A stretch of DNA of 64,000 nucleotides, taken from Phoronis australis (taxonomy: Eukaryota; Phoronida; Phoronidae). Numbering within the stretch: position 1 is the stretch's first letter; each line of letters opens with the position of its first letter. Shown in pieces: positions 28,771-39,400 of the stretch. The notes beneath the pieces were generated by a model. That model saw nothing but the letters and a program-made list of their open reading frames with translations. It did no database searches and was not told the origin of the DNA. A program made the position numbers and the translations under genes. The DNA lies in the NCBI GenBank assembly GCA_002633005.1, contig NMRA01000324.1:74211-138210 (forward strand), in the 5' to 3' direction.

Positions 28771-29890
28771 CGTTTTCCGCCCACATATTTATGTGGTCGC
28801 ATATCACTCTGTCTGGGCGTCCGGCGTCCACAGCTGTGTCTCCTAAATGCCTCACAGGATCTTGATGAGATTTGGCAGATGTGTTTCCATGAAGCTGACG
28901 ATGGATGACAATTTTTTTTTTGTGCTCACCTCTGTAGATTTGGAAGTACCCAATGGATTTTCATAAAATTTGGCAGTTAAGCATCTGTTAGTGAGATGAT
29001 CCCATCCTTCCATTTTCGGACGGATTCAGGGTTCTTTGCACCACCTAGTGGCCATTTTTACTGTTTTCGAGTCTGCTTTTTGGTGTCCGCCATTCTAACA
29101 GCCTAACCGCTCTAGGGATGATTTTGAAATTTGGCATTTATGTTTTCTTACTGTGAGGAGGGCAACTGAGAATGATTTTCCGATGACTTGGACTACTATT
29201 GTGCCTCCTAGTAGCAGTTTTTTTTTGTTTTTGGACCCATGGCTGTATCTCCTAAATGCTCTACAGGATATTTTTCTAAATTTGCTGGTATATTTATATG
29301 AAGTTGACAACAGAAGATGACGACTTTCAGACAGATCGGGCTACCGGTGTGCCCCTAGTGGCAATTAATTTTTTTACTTTTACCTCAGTCTGCATCTTAA
29401 AAGGTCGTCAAAGGATTTTCATAAAATTTGGTAGTTAGGCATCTGTTAGTGAGGTGACACTATCATTCGGTTTTCGGTAAAATTCAAGGCATTTTGCGCC
29501 ATCAGTTGTGGCCATTTTTACTGTTTTCGAGTTATTTGGCATCTGCCCCTCTGTCAACCAAACCACTCTAACGATGGTTGTGGAAATTGGCATTTATGTT
29601 CCTAATGTGAAGAGGAAGTCTGACGATGATTTTCCGACAACTTTATCTGCTTTGGCACCTCTTAATGACAGTTTTGTTTTTTCGTTTTCCTCTATTTTGT
29701 CAGAAGTTCTTTGACAGATTTTTATGAAATTTGGTAAATAACTTTGATGACACATACAAGTTCTCAGATGGATTCAACATATTTTACGCCATCTAGTTGC
29801 CATTTTTATGTTCCAAATAAACACCCCTAGAAGCACGTCATTAGCAGTGCATTCGTGGGCACAATTCAATGCTCTGCATTGCTCTTGTTA
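28771..29890 (+). repeat. Dispersed repeat family A, copy 3 (shorter)
   Basis: About 1.1 kb, with one fewer internal period than copies 1 and 2. The start is diverged (TTTTCCGCCCACATATTTAT) and the end is preserved (GAAGCACG, then TTCGTGGGCACAATTCAATG). CTAGTGGC-type cores are near 29046, 29205 and 29352; others are mutated. Confidence 0.82.
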
Positions 29891-29939
29891 AAACAATTTT
29901 GCATATCACGAATCTCGATATAATAACCACTGGTACAAA

Positions 29940-30100
29940 CATGTACGTTGTATAACATATATTACTGGTATATTTCAGGTATATTACTGGTATATTGCAG
30001 GTATATTAATGGTATACTGCAGGTATATTAAGGTATATTACTGGTATATTACAGATTTATTACTGGTATATTATATTGCAAGTAAGGTATATTACAGGTG
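29940..30100. repeat. Short irregular GGTATATTACT repeat
   Basis: About ten imperfect copies of an 11-14 bp GGTATATTACT or CAGGTATATTA unit. Confidence 0.85.
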
Positions 30101-30188
30101 TATTAAGCTGAAATGGTGTCTAAAAGACCTTTCCCACTGGCTCCAAAACTTTGGTGTTACCGAAGCTTTGGTCAATGGGAACACTTAA

Positions 30189-30345
30189 AGGCGAAGGCAA
30201 CCTTTTTCCATGTCATTTTGAGCTAAAATAAGGTTGGTTGGTTATCCTAGAGATATTTTCCACTTAATAACAGCTTTTCGTAATTTTATTAATTACTCGT
30301 CCGCTACTCCGGAAGTGACGTTTTAGGAGGCAAGCATTTCGCGCC
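30189..30345 (+). repeat. Kolobok left terminal inverted repeat
   Basis: Pairs with 31725-31881. Both contain GGTTGGTTGGTTATCCTAGA and AGTGACGTTTTAGGAGGCAA in mirror position. Confidence 0.92.
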
Positions 30346-30454
30346 AATTTCTTTTCATATAGTCTGACTGTGAGAGCTGCCGAGTCAGTCATTGTTCTAC
30401 CTCGGTTGTGTTAAGTTCCGTCGTCGTTTGCCAAGTTAAGTTCTGTCAGTCAAC

Positions 30455-30802
30455 ATGCCACACTGTTGCTGCGTACCAGGATGTACTAATTATCGGCTCA
30501 CGCGCGCTTTGGGAGTACCTTTGCATGGCTTTCCGATGGATGACACACTTCGCCGTACTTGGCTCGTTCGTGTGAAGAACGCAGCGTTACCTGTCCACGC
30601 AACGTACAAAGCAGCGGAGAATTACCGTGTGTGTGGCAAGCACTTTCTGCCATCCGATTACGAAAGGTATTTGTACGCTGAACTGATGAAGGTCCCTGCG
30701 AAACAACGTCTGAAGAAGGATGCCATTCCGTCTGTGTTGATTCCCGGCAGTGCCCCGTCGCCACCCCCAAGAAGTGCATTTTTGAAGCGAGAAGCCTCGT
30801 GA
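30455..30802 (+). CDS. THAP zinc-finger N terminus of Kolobok transposase
   Basis: 115 codons. A C2CH THAP domain fills residues 1-95: MPHCCCVPGCTNY gives the first Cys pair, Trp and Pro are in the expected places, VCGKHF gives the Cys-x2-His pair, and DAIPSVL is the closing box. THAP domains bind DNA and in transposases recognise the element ends. The frame stops at 30802 while the next transposase segment is in another frame, so the gene is broken. A host THAP gene is the alternative, but the flanking TIRs argue for a transposon. Confidence 0.88.
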   Translation: MPHCCCVPGCTNYRLTRALGVPLHGFPMDDTLRRTWLVRVKNAALPVHATYKAAENYRVCGKHFLPSDYERYLYAELMKVPAKQRLKKDAIPSVLIPGSAPSPPPRSAFLKREAS

Positions 30803-31300
30803 GCTGTGGCCAGTACAGTGACTGGAGCCAGTGGAGGCACTTCATCTACTGTCACCCGTGCCTCCGAACGACCCCAGAGCATGCAATTCCTGGAACCAGT
30901 AGTGATTCGCCCTGTGCTGTTTTCTCCAGCCCAGAGCCTCTAAGCAGCCCTGCAGCGATATTGAGTAGTGGGAATGATTACAGGCTCAGTTCGACACCTA
31001 GTGAAGAGGACAGTTCGTCGTCCAGTGAACAGATCGGTGAGCCAAACTTTGATGAGTTTATTGTGGACTTGTCTAAAGTGTTGGAGCTATTTAGAAGGTG
31101 CCAGGTGTGTGGCGAGGGAGCCACACGACACGGTGTAAGCAGTTTGGGTGCTCAGGTTACCATCCAGTGGGAGTGTGTCGCGGGACACTCTGGCAAGTGG
31201 GACAGTTGTTCCTCTGTCCGTGGTATGCCGGAGGTCCACTTAACCATGTCCAGTAGTGGCTTGGCCTCGTCGAACTCTGAACAGCACAAGCATTCCATTG
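30799..31300 (+). pseudogene. Kolobok transposase, Cys-rich segment after THAP (frame-shifted)
   Basis: In a different frame from the THAP ORF. After a Ser-rich linker it reads FDEFIVDLSKVLELFRRCQV, then CGEGATR and WECVAGHSGKWDSC. This resembles the segment following the THAP finger in Kolobok-like transposases: a Phe-Ile-Val start, a Leu-Phe-x2-Cys-x2-Cys pair, then a Cys/His pair with Trp. The catalytic core is missing; the open frame continues to 31461 but past about 31300 it is antisense to another ORF. Confidence 0.6.
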
Positions 31301-31565
31301 AGGTAGGCATAACAACGCACACAGTGCATTTGCACCAAGATGTGTCACCACGTCTGTCCTCAGTAGCCGCCTCGTTTCTCTCAACAGCTGCCTGTGCCTG
31401 TGCGTACTCTGCCTCGTTATACTCGGGCTCAAACATGTACCCACCCACTGAATGTCCGTGAAAAAATTCCTCGTCACCACTGCTGTGAACAAGGTCTCCG
31501 TCACTCACACTACTGTCATTGTAATACGGGTCACCGACTCCAGCCATTTTCAGCTTACAACACAC
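31152..31565 (-). CDS. Convergent ORF with P2X7-tail-like Cys-rich domain
   Basis: 137 codons on the minus strand inside the transposon. Residues about 46-73 read EPEYNEAEYAQAQAAVERNE and then contain EDRRGD; next comes WCKCTVCVVMPTSMECLCCS and EFDEAK. The Trp-Cys-x-Cys-x2-Cys...Pro...Cys-x-Cys-Cys pattern matches the zinc-binding ballast region of the P2X7 receptor tail, which also occurs as a stand-alone domain in many invertebrate proteins. No membrane segment is present, so it is not an ion channel. The 3' part after about residue 90 overlaps the transposase segment. Probably a second transposon gene, truncated. Confidence 0.6.
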   Translation of the reverse strand: MCCKLKMAGVGDPYYNDSSVSDGDLVHSSGDEEFFHGHSVGGYMFEPEYNEAEYAQAQAAVERNEAATEDRRGDTSWCKCTVCVVMPTSMECLCCSEFDEAKPLLDMVKWTSGIPRTEEQLSHLPECPATHSHWMVT

Positions 31566-31724
31566 TAAACAATCCCTAAATCCAACGTAGTTGAGTTCTC
31601 TACTAACCTATCTTGCCGCAGAATACTCGCCGATGGAAAGTGGTGGCGACAATTGTTGAAAAACAGCACAAAACAAAAGTAGAATAGAACAGATTCGCAC
31701 GGTAAAGTCAACGCAAAACCAAGT

Positions 31725-31881
31725 GGCGGGAAACGCTTGCCTCCTAAAACGTCACTTCCAGAGTAGCGGACGAGTAATTTATAAAATTACGAAAAGCTGT
31801 AATTAAGTGGAAAATATGTCTAGGATAACCAACCAACCTTATTTTAGCTCAAAATGACATGAAAAAAGGTTGCCTTCGCCT
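31725..31881 (-). repeat. Kolobok right terminal inverted repeat
   Basis: Reverse complement of 30189-30345 with a few mismatches, followed directly by the TTAA duplication. Confidence 0.92.
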
Positions 31882-32861
31882 TTAACTTCAGTCTTGAATA
31901 GAACAGCTCGAGTTAACTCCGATGTAAGGAGATGGATTTAACAGGGAAGTGTCGGAGCCTCGCTACAATGGGAACACTTAACTTTGATGTCATCAGAGTT
32001 ATCAGCAGGGATCACTGCCTGCGTTTGCCAACAGCGGGCGCTGACTGGTTACCATTTATTATTTTTTGTTCTAATAATTATTATTTTGGCAGTATATACA
32101 TTCTGTATCAATTTTCTATGTATTTGCTAGATTCTTTACTTTGAAAAAAATCACTGAACATGAAGTGTACATAAAATGAGTTTCTGCCACGCCCTACTGC
32201 CTTTCGTTAGATCGGCTGTTAGCGTCCTCGAGAGTCAGTTTTTTCATCTGTTATTTTGTAGTACCTCGTCATTGTCCCAACGTGGCAGCCATTGGCTGCC
32301 TTGTGAGGTTGACAGTGTAGTTTCCATTTGGGTAGAGGGAGAAGTCCTTGCCATTTGTGATGGCAAGCACTGTCAAAAACAACAAGGCCACCTTGTGATA
32401 TTTTTGCTGAACTACAACTCCGAAACTGTTGGCAGCACTAACACTTAACTTCACTGTTAACCACAGTTAATATGAAAGCTTCGGTAGTAGCGAAGTTAAC
32501 TGCATGGGAAAGGTCTTAAGGAGCAGTAAAGTTAATTGATTTACATAATGTTTGATTGATTTCATACCTTGCATTATAGATGTCAGTTCTAGATATTACA
32601 ACTTCCATACTGTTGACTGGTCCCATCTCCCAAGGTTTCTTTATGTGACAAGTTTTCCCTTGACGGACTGGGAACAATTCGTTTGACAGCACCCTGCAAC
32701 TTGCGTCCTTGAATCAAAAATCAAAATATGTACAAAATTTTAATGAAGTTATTGCATTTGTTCAGTTTGGCTGGCCAAAAAATGAAAATTGAATCCGGCC
32801 ATTTGGTCTCATAAATTGGTCTTCCTTACAGTGATAAGTCTCCTTTCCATTTCCCACTTAA

Positions 32862-33219
32862 AGGGATACCAAACCCGTATGTAGCCTATTAACAGATATT
32901 AAAAGTGATATTTGTACCCAGTCCTCTGAAACGAAATAATGCTCTGTAGCCCTTGACAACCCTCAAATATTTTTTGCAAAATTTGATATTCCTTAGAAAG
33001 TGCACTAAACAGGCAAGCATGACCTTCACTTTAGGCGAGTTACACGGCAACTGTAGGAAAGAATACCCACCAAGTAGCATAATATTCTTTATGTGACAAA
33101 GAAAGTGTGAGTTTTTAGTTGAATCCTGCTTTTACTATTCAAGTGTGACGTCATTGATGCACTAGAAGGTGACAGAATGAAGAGTGGTTGAAATCGCCAA
33201 AACAGGCTTTAGTATCCTT
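32862..33219. mobile_element. Short TTAA-flanked MITE
   Basis: The left end AGGGATACCAAACCCG and the reverse-complemented right end AAGGATACTAAAGCCT match with three or four differences. TTAA lies on both sides (32858-32861 and 33220-33223). 358 bp, non-coding. A right-end fragment with the same wording (GGTTTGGTGTCCTTTTAA) is at 37956-37976. Confidence 0.6.
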
Positions 33220-33370
33220 TTAAGTCGTAAGCAATGGGTACATGCGCCATTTCAGAATCCATAGTTTTAGGGTTGGCCAACCCAAATAAACTCTGAAATG
33301 TTTTTGTGAGTCTCTGATGGTTACAATGTTATTCTTGTTACCAGAAATAAAATCCTATCCTTGTAAAAAA

Positions 33371-33508
33371 TATGAGACTGATTTTATAAGAGTAGATGGC
33401 CTAATATGAGACTGATTTTATAAGAGTAGATGGCCTAATATGAGACTGATTTTATAAGAGTAGATGACCTAATATGAGACTGATTTTATAAGAGAAGAAG
33501 ACCTAATT
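33371..33508. repeat. 34-bp tandem repeat (4 copies)
   Basis: Units start TATGAGACTGATTTTATAAG; the last unit is more diverged. Confidence 0.95.
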
Positions 33509-34396
33509 CGAATCTCGTTGTTTATCCAGCTAAACGGTGATATTCATCTTTAAGTAACAAAGTGAAAACAACACGTGTGTGTAAAGCTGGGTTCACCAAT
33601 CACTAAAAGATCATCAATTTCCTGATCAAGGATTATCTCGCCCTCACCTGCTATTGTGATCATTTTAATAAAAATGCTTTGTATATGCAATGTCATCACA
33701 CTGGGTTTTGAACAAGCCCTGTATATTAACTGGTTTTTTGAATAAGCCAACTATATTTACTGAAGCATAATCTGAATAGATGATGGTGTTAATGTCAACG
33801 CACTGTGTTGCCTCTTGTCCTAGTAAGTCATTAGAAAAATCTGGATCCTCCGCTTTCATAAGGTTTTACTGTCAATTTGGCCGATTTGTTTGTTGCTTAA
33901 ATTAGGTAATTATGCAACTAAACTGCCAGCTGGTTGCTTTTCATGGTTTTGAACTGATCATTATGGCAACAAGTTGTGCCATTTCAATGACTGTATGTTA
34001 TTTCGAAGTGCACCTTGAAGTTAGTTCTGTGATAGTCTTAGTCTTTAAGGTACTTTTTTGAAAATGTCCCTTTTAAAAGACATTCAGCAAGAACACGTTT
34101 TCTGTATAAAAGCTGTCCTTTGCCAGTTGCCCCATCCCTACAAATCATGCTCTACAAACCAGCAGCCTGTGTCATGTTTTCGGCTCTGTATATACACTTC
34201 ATCCATCTCAGTCAATAACCCCTCAATCACCCGTCACTCAGTAACCCCTCAATCACCTGTCTGTATGCATTTTTCTTCATTTTGTCTGCATTCTGTCAAT
34301 GTAATTCAGGTTGGCACAAACATATGTGTTAAATAAGTGCACAATTCAGAAGTGTTAAGTAATTACATAACTGCAATCTTGTGCTCCTTTTTACAG
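33509..34396. other. Intergenic, no gene recognised
   Basis: No repeat array, RNA gene or supported exon. Confidence 0.5.
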
Positions 34397-34509
34397 ATTT
34401 AATCGTCAGTGGCAACAAAGCAGTTGACAGTGATGTCTGGTGCAGCAAGTTTAAAGATTCACTTATCTCCCCTGAGGACAAGTTGTGCTGTCATGGCTGT
34501 ACCCATTAG
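34397..34509 (+). CDS. Candidate unassigned terminal exon
   Basis: A strong acceptor (CTCCTTTTTACAG) is followed, in phase 1, by 36 codons LIVSGNKAVDSDVWCSKFKD and then SLISPEDKLCCHGCTH with stop TAG. Codon use and the Cys-rich end look like real protein. I cannot name the family and cannot place the preceding exon, so it is only a candidate. Confidence 0.35.
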
Positions 34510-34924
34510 GGTTAAAAACTGTTGTGGGATTTTAAAAGTTGCTTTGAACTTTGAATTTTTGGAACTTGAAGCATAACAGAGATATTAAAAGCTTTTCATG
34601 TGCTTAAAACAAGCTTTAAAGTTATGTAAGACCCTCAAAAAATGTACATATTTGGAAGAAGACTTCAAAACTTCGTATCTCGATCAGAAATGTCTGATCG
34701 CGTTTTTAGATACCATGCTTTGCAGTTTTCTTCAAAATGTTTTTAAAATGCACCACTTTTGCATGATGCGCTATCAAAAAGTAGGACTTTTGATTTAAAA
34801 AAACAGATATGTATAAATCAAAAACAAAATGATAGTTTAGAAAACTTAACAGATTTTTGAGATTTAATTTCAAATGTTTATATCAAGTGAAAATTGGCCA
34901 TGATATTGATATTGTTTTGTTAGG

Positions 34925-35475
34925 GATGTGCTTGCTTTTCCACTTTTCGTCACGTACCATTCCCACAAACAGTTAAAATCAAGATATTTCTAACATCTGG
35001 ATCTGATCTAGAATCACATCTGATTAAACTTGACAAACAAGTCTATTGTGTTGGTACACAAGTCTATTGTGTTGGTACGCAAGTCTATTGCTGTGGTAGT
35101 AAGAGGGTCACAACTGTCACACAAAGGAATCATCAGTTGAAAGTTAAGTCTAATTTCTCTGAAAGTCAACCGTTTTTCTCCCTTTGAAGTTTTTGGTTAT
35201 TAGTATTTCATAAAAAACACCAGTCATCTCCATAACATCTGTTGAGCATTGTTTGGAAACTGTATTTTTAAATGTGTTTAGTGTGTGTCGCACTGTTTCT
35301 GACATAAAGCAGGATTAGGTGAGTTCATCAGATGAAGGTAGACAATGGGAGAGCTGGACTTTGTAAACATTGATTTGCCAACTTGTCTCCCTTGCTATCA
35401 CTGTCAAGCTGATAATGACACGGCTGTAACCCTAGTTCCGGATCAGCGAAATTGGGGAAACTGACCCCACAGCCG
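34925..35475 (-). repeat. Dispersed repeat, about 530 bp, minus orientation
   Basis: Reverse-complement copy of the element at 15850-16380, with the same order of landmarks and clear but incomplete identity. A three-copy AAGTCTATTGTGTTGGTAC micro-array (about 35038-35090) is embedded in it. Confidence 0.75.
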
Positions 35476-36012
35476 GGGAGCATAAATGCCAGACATTATT
35501 AAAAATGCATGGTCATGTGACCCAATTAATAGAAGATTGGTATATAGCAATCATCAAATTATACTTTTTGCTTTCAAAACAAAAATATGTGCTTTTACTG
35601 AGTTAAAATCTATAGTTATGTATGCATCTGGCTAAATTTCCAGACTAGTCAACTAGGTCTTATATAACCTTAAACAACTAGTTAGGAGCATACATGCACA
35701 TGTCGTGTGGATGTCTACAAACAAACTTAGCAAAACCAGGAGTGTATTGCCCCCTGAATAGCTTGCGCTTATTTTGAACCCTGAAACTCAAGAAACAGAG
35801 TTGGCATTAAGCTGGTTACAGGAGAATTTGGAAATTCAAGACAAAATTGTTGAACATTCTGCTGTCAGTGGATCATTTACATAAAGTCAAACGAATGGCA
35901 AAGCACAAATAATGGTTGTAAAATATGCTTATCTATGTTTGCATAAGTCAACTAGTATTAGTATTAAGAAGAATGTTATTAGTGTGAATACTATTATGAT
36001 TATGCAATTTTT

Positions 36013-36430
36013 ATTTATGCGCCCACATCTACATTATATGGGTGCATATTGCAGTCATCTCTGTCTAGCCGCCTGGCATCTGCTGCTATATCCCTGCAGC
36101 ATCTTTATGACATTTGGAAGGTGTGTTCCTATGAAGTTGACAACAGATGATGATGAGTTTTAACCGATCTGACTCCTGTTGTGCCCCCTAGTGGCAATTT
36201 CATGTTTTTATTTTTGCCTATGTGTTTGGACTGCCTTGATGGATTTCCATGAAATTTGGCAACTAGGCTTTCAAGTATGGAGATGATGCCTTTCCATTTG
36301 CGGATGGATCAGCATATTTTGTGCCACCTAGTGTAGATTTTTGTTATTTTCAAATCTGTTTTTGGCATGCACCTCTCTGTCCATCAAACTGCCTGTCAAC
36401 TGAGAAGACTACACTCAATGTTGATTTTCA
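36013..36430 (+). repeat. Dispersed repeat family A, copy 4 (5' fragment)
   Basis: Begins TTTATGCGCCCACAT like copies 1 and 2 and carries the exact GTGCCCCCTAGTGGC at 36181-36195 and a variant core at 36324. It stops after about 400 bp. Confidence 0.8.
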
Positions 36431-39400
36431 TAGTTACTAGGCTAAACCAAAGTGCCGTTTGCACTACAAAGTTGACACGGATCAGCTGATACAGAATGAA
36501 ATGTTCCTGTGTGTAAACGGGATTGACACGGTGTGAATTGACACGGTGGTGACAACTTTTGCCACTCGTTTGTGAGGTAGAGCAATTTGCGCTTGAACAT
36601 CTTGCTCCGTGTCAATTATATGTCTAAACGTGAAACTAGGGCAAGGTGGAAAGGATCATCTCTACAGCGCTTGTGCAATGGCCTACATACAGGCTCTCTG
36701 TCTCTGCAACTCCCGCTACTTGAAAACCTGATCAAGTTGCTCCATGTCAGTTGCGCTGGGTCAAAAGTTGATGTCTAAACGGGACTTTTTATTAACATTT
36801 ATGAAATGAAAGCACAGTGATACCGAATTTCTGTCTTAAGTCATTTTTCATGAAGAAGAGCTCTTGGCTTAGTTTTCAGAAATTCTCTGCAAAGAAATCA
36901 TCTCTGTTGTTGTGCATAAGCATGTAACTTGCTTTTCCTCTCTTTTGCTTTTGAAAGCATGAAACTGTTTTTGGAAAAACCTAATGTACCTGCATGACTT
37001 TTGAAAACCAATGCTTCTAATATTGTATGTCATCTGTTTGTTCTCCTTGCCAGTTTCAAACATTGAGTGAATTTCATCAGTTGAAACTTGAGTTGTAACA
37101 TTTTTTTAAGTTTCATCCTCGGTGTGCTCTTGGGCTATTATCCTGTTATTGTGTTAAGTAAATGTTGTATAACTTGTATCTGTGTCATCCAACTGGACAG
37201 AGAGGTTGTGAATGAAGGACAGAATATATGAATTAGATCAACCCTACCCATCTGTGTCATCCAACTGGACAAAAAGATTGTGTTATGAAGGACAGAATTG
37301 TGAAACTTTGTACCATTTGAGTGGTGTGCATGTCCAAAATGTGAATGTCCAACTGTGGTGGTAGTATGAATGATAGGTTGTCTTCAACTAAGCAGTCATT
37401 TTTTTGTACCTCATAAAGTAGGTATTTTTAATTCATTTCTTTTTTTTTTGAAAAGAAGTGGTGTTTTCCAAACTTATGGTGTGGGAGTATGCGTGGGTAG
37501 TTAAATTGATTTCTTGAAGTAATTCACAACGAAAAGATGTGTGGAAAAAGAAATCGTTCTGTTCTCTGTTTCATTTGATTTGATGTGTGGTTTTGGCCAT
37601 TTGTATGAGTGGTTATGTAATGATTCATACTGAAGGTTGTTTGTAATGTTTGTGTCTGTGGTGGCTGTAATGCTCCTCCATTGTTGTTGAAGCTTACTTC
37701 TCTTGGTCACAGTTATCATGAGGTGAGTTGGATGGAAAGGTATGTTTGTCATGAGTTTAGGTAACATGACTACACCATTTTAGCATTCTGTTGTGCATTA
37801 TAAAGAAGAATTCTCACAGGCTAAAACCTCGCCAATTCTGGACAAAAGTTTTCGTCTAAACTTTTAAGTATTGGCCAGGGTTACAAAGCGTTATTTTGTT
37901 TCACAGAATTGGATGGGAAATCGTTTTAATTTCTGTTTATAGTCAGGCTAAAACCGGGTTTGGTGTCCTTTTAAGTAGCATATCGTGGCTTATTTCGCTT
38001 TGACAACAAGAAGTTATGGGCATTTTATGTACAGGTAGTTGATTAATGATACAACAGACATTGTCCTAGATTACGTAAGAAGACAATATCACGTATGTTT
38101 AGATCACATTGGGACCATTTTGTATTCATCATACCTTGGGCTGTCATTACTCATCTCTTAAATTAAATCTTCTACAATCCGACCTTTCGTCGCTGGTTTA
38201 GACCACTTTACGTTCAACCTGTTCATTTTCAAAGTTACACGTAATTGCTGGACTTGGGAACAATGTTGTTTCTCTCCACCCGGCTCACCATGTTGGCTTG
38301 TTACTGTCAGTCATTGTGTGCGCCCAACATGCTGTCTCCACCAAAGCAAATAGTAAGTTCCAACTGTATAAACTATTTCTCATCAGAGTAACAAAAGGTA
38401 CGTTTGAGACCTTGGGCCGACTTTCCTTAAAGTTTAGGAAAGGACTAGAGAAGAAAACTTTCGAATCTTAAGAAAAAGTAAGATTTTTGGGGGTTTCTAT
38501 TGTTCTTGGTAGTATTAGTTCTGTCTCACGAGTTCCGGGGTCGTGGCCTCTGTCATTGTTCTGATATGCTTGTTGGTATGTACTCGAGTGTTGTATTATA
38601 GTATAAAATGTACTATTTGTGTCAGAAGTTGGACTTGCTGTTGAGTTAACTCACGTATCTGGGTGATTCAGTTGTTGAAATGTTCAAACCTCGTCGCTGT
38701 GTAACCCTGCGTAATGCAGTGTATGATAAACGTGGCGCTTGACGCGGATTTTCGTTTATTACTCCCAGAAACACGATTTGAAGAATACAGTGAAGGATTG
38801 GAATAAATTTACTATTGTGAATGGAATTTTTAACTTATTCATAGTAAGGTGTTTTATAATTAACTGCACCGCACCATTGGTGTTCTTGACGCATTCCACA
38901 GCTATTCTATGGGAAAATGAGTCTGATTGCAAACGTTATGTCGCGCTATAGTTCTCGTGTTGTCTTCCAATTTTTGAATTTCCGTCATATTCTGTAAAAT
39001 GTACAGATAATATTTGTCTTAGGTTTCCGTTAAATGGGAACTCTTGTTATTTTTAGACGCACATAAAAGAGCTAACAATTGTTAGCACACTACGGTAACA
39101 GATTGTGTGTTTATAGTCATATCTATTTCAAAGAGAACATGTAATTAACGTTTTTGTTTGTTATTTTCTCAATTGATTTTAGCCCTCTCGAAAAACACGA
39201 AGGCATTGCGCATTGTTCAGATGTGGATGCCTCTCGAGAAGTATTGCGTTTTGCACTGGTTTTTATTGGAATGTTCCGAAGCGTGTCCTTGATTCTAATT
39301 CCAAAATTCTTGTGCTATGGTTATCAGCCGTGAGTGGATTATCCCTGAGGGATGATTTTCTGACAATTATAAGCAAATATTGTAAGAAATTTGATTCAAT

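Larger units (their letters stand above)
30189..31881 (+). mobile_element. Kolobok-type DNA transposon, internally deleted
   Basis: The 157-bp terminal inverted repeats (30189-30345 and 31725-31881) differ at only a few positions, start AGGCGAAGGCAACC, and are flanked on both sides by TTAA (30185-30188, 31882-31885). A TTAA target site plus a THAP-domain transposase is the hallmark of the Kolobok superfamily. Only 1.4 kb lies between the ends, too short for a full transposase, and its ORFs are broken. TIR similarity suggests fairly recent insertion. It landed inside an older TIR element. Confidence 0.88.
30121..32520. mobile_element. Older inverted-repeat element interrupted by the Kolobok element
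   Basis: The left end has AGACCTTTCCCA and then GTTACCGAAGCTTTGG; the right end (32473-32520) has CCGAAGCTTT and AGACCTTTCCCA in reverse complement. Both motifs occur in mirror order, as in a transposon with TIRs of about 50 bp. Removing the 1.69-kb insertion leaves about 700 bp with no coding capacity. Confidence 0.6.

Noticed and set aside
30498-30882. Minus-strand open frames across the THAP region
   Set aside because: They are antisense shadows of the THAP ORF, with no domain of their own.
31152-31565. A P2X7-type ion channel gene
   Set aside because: Only the Cys-rich tail motif is present. There is no transmembrane segment or extracellular domain, and it lies within a transposon.
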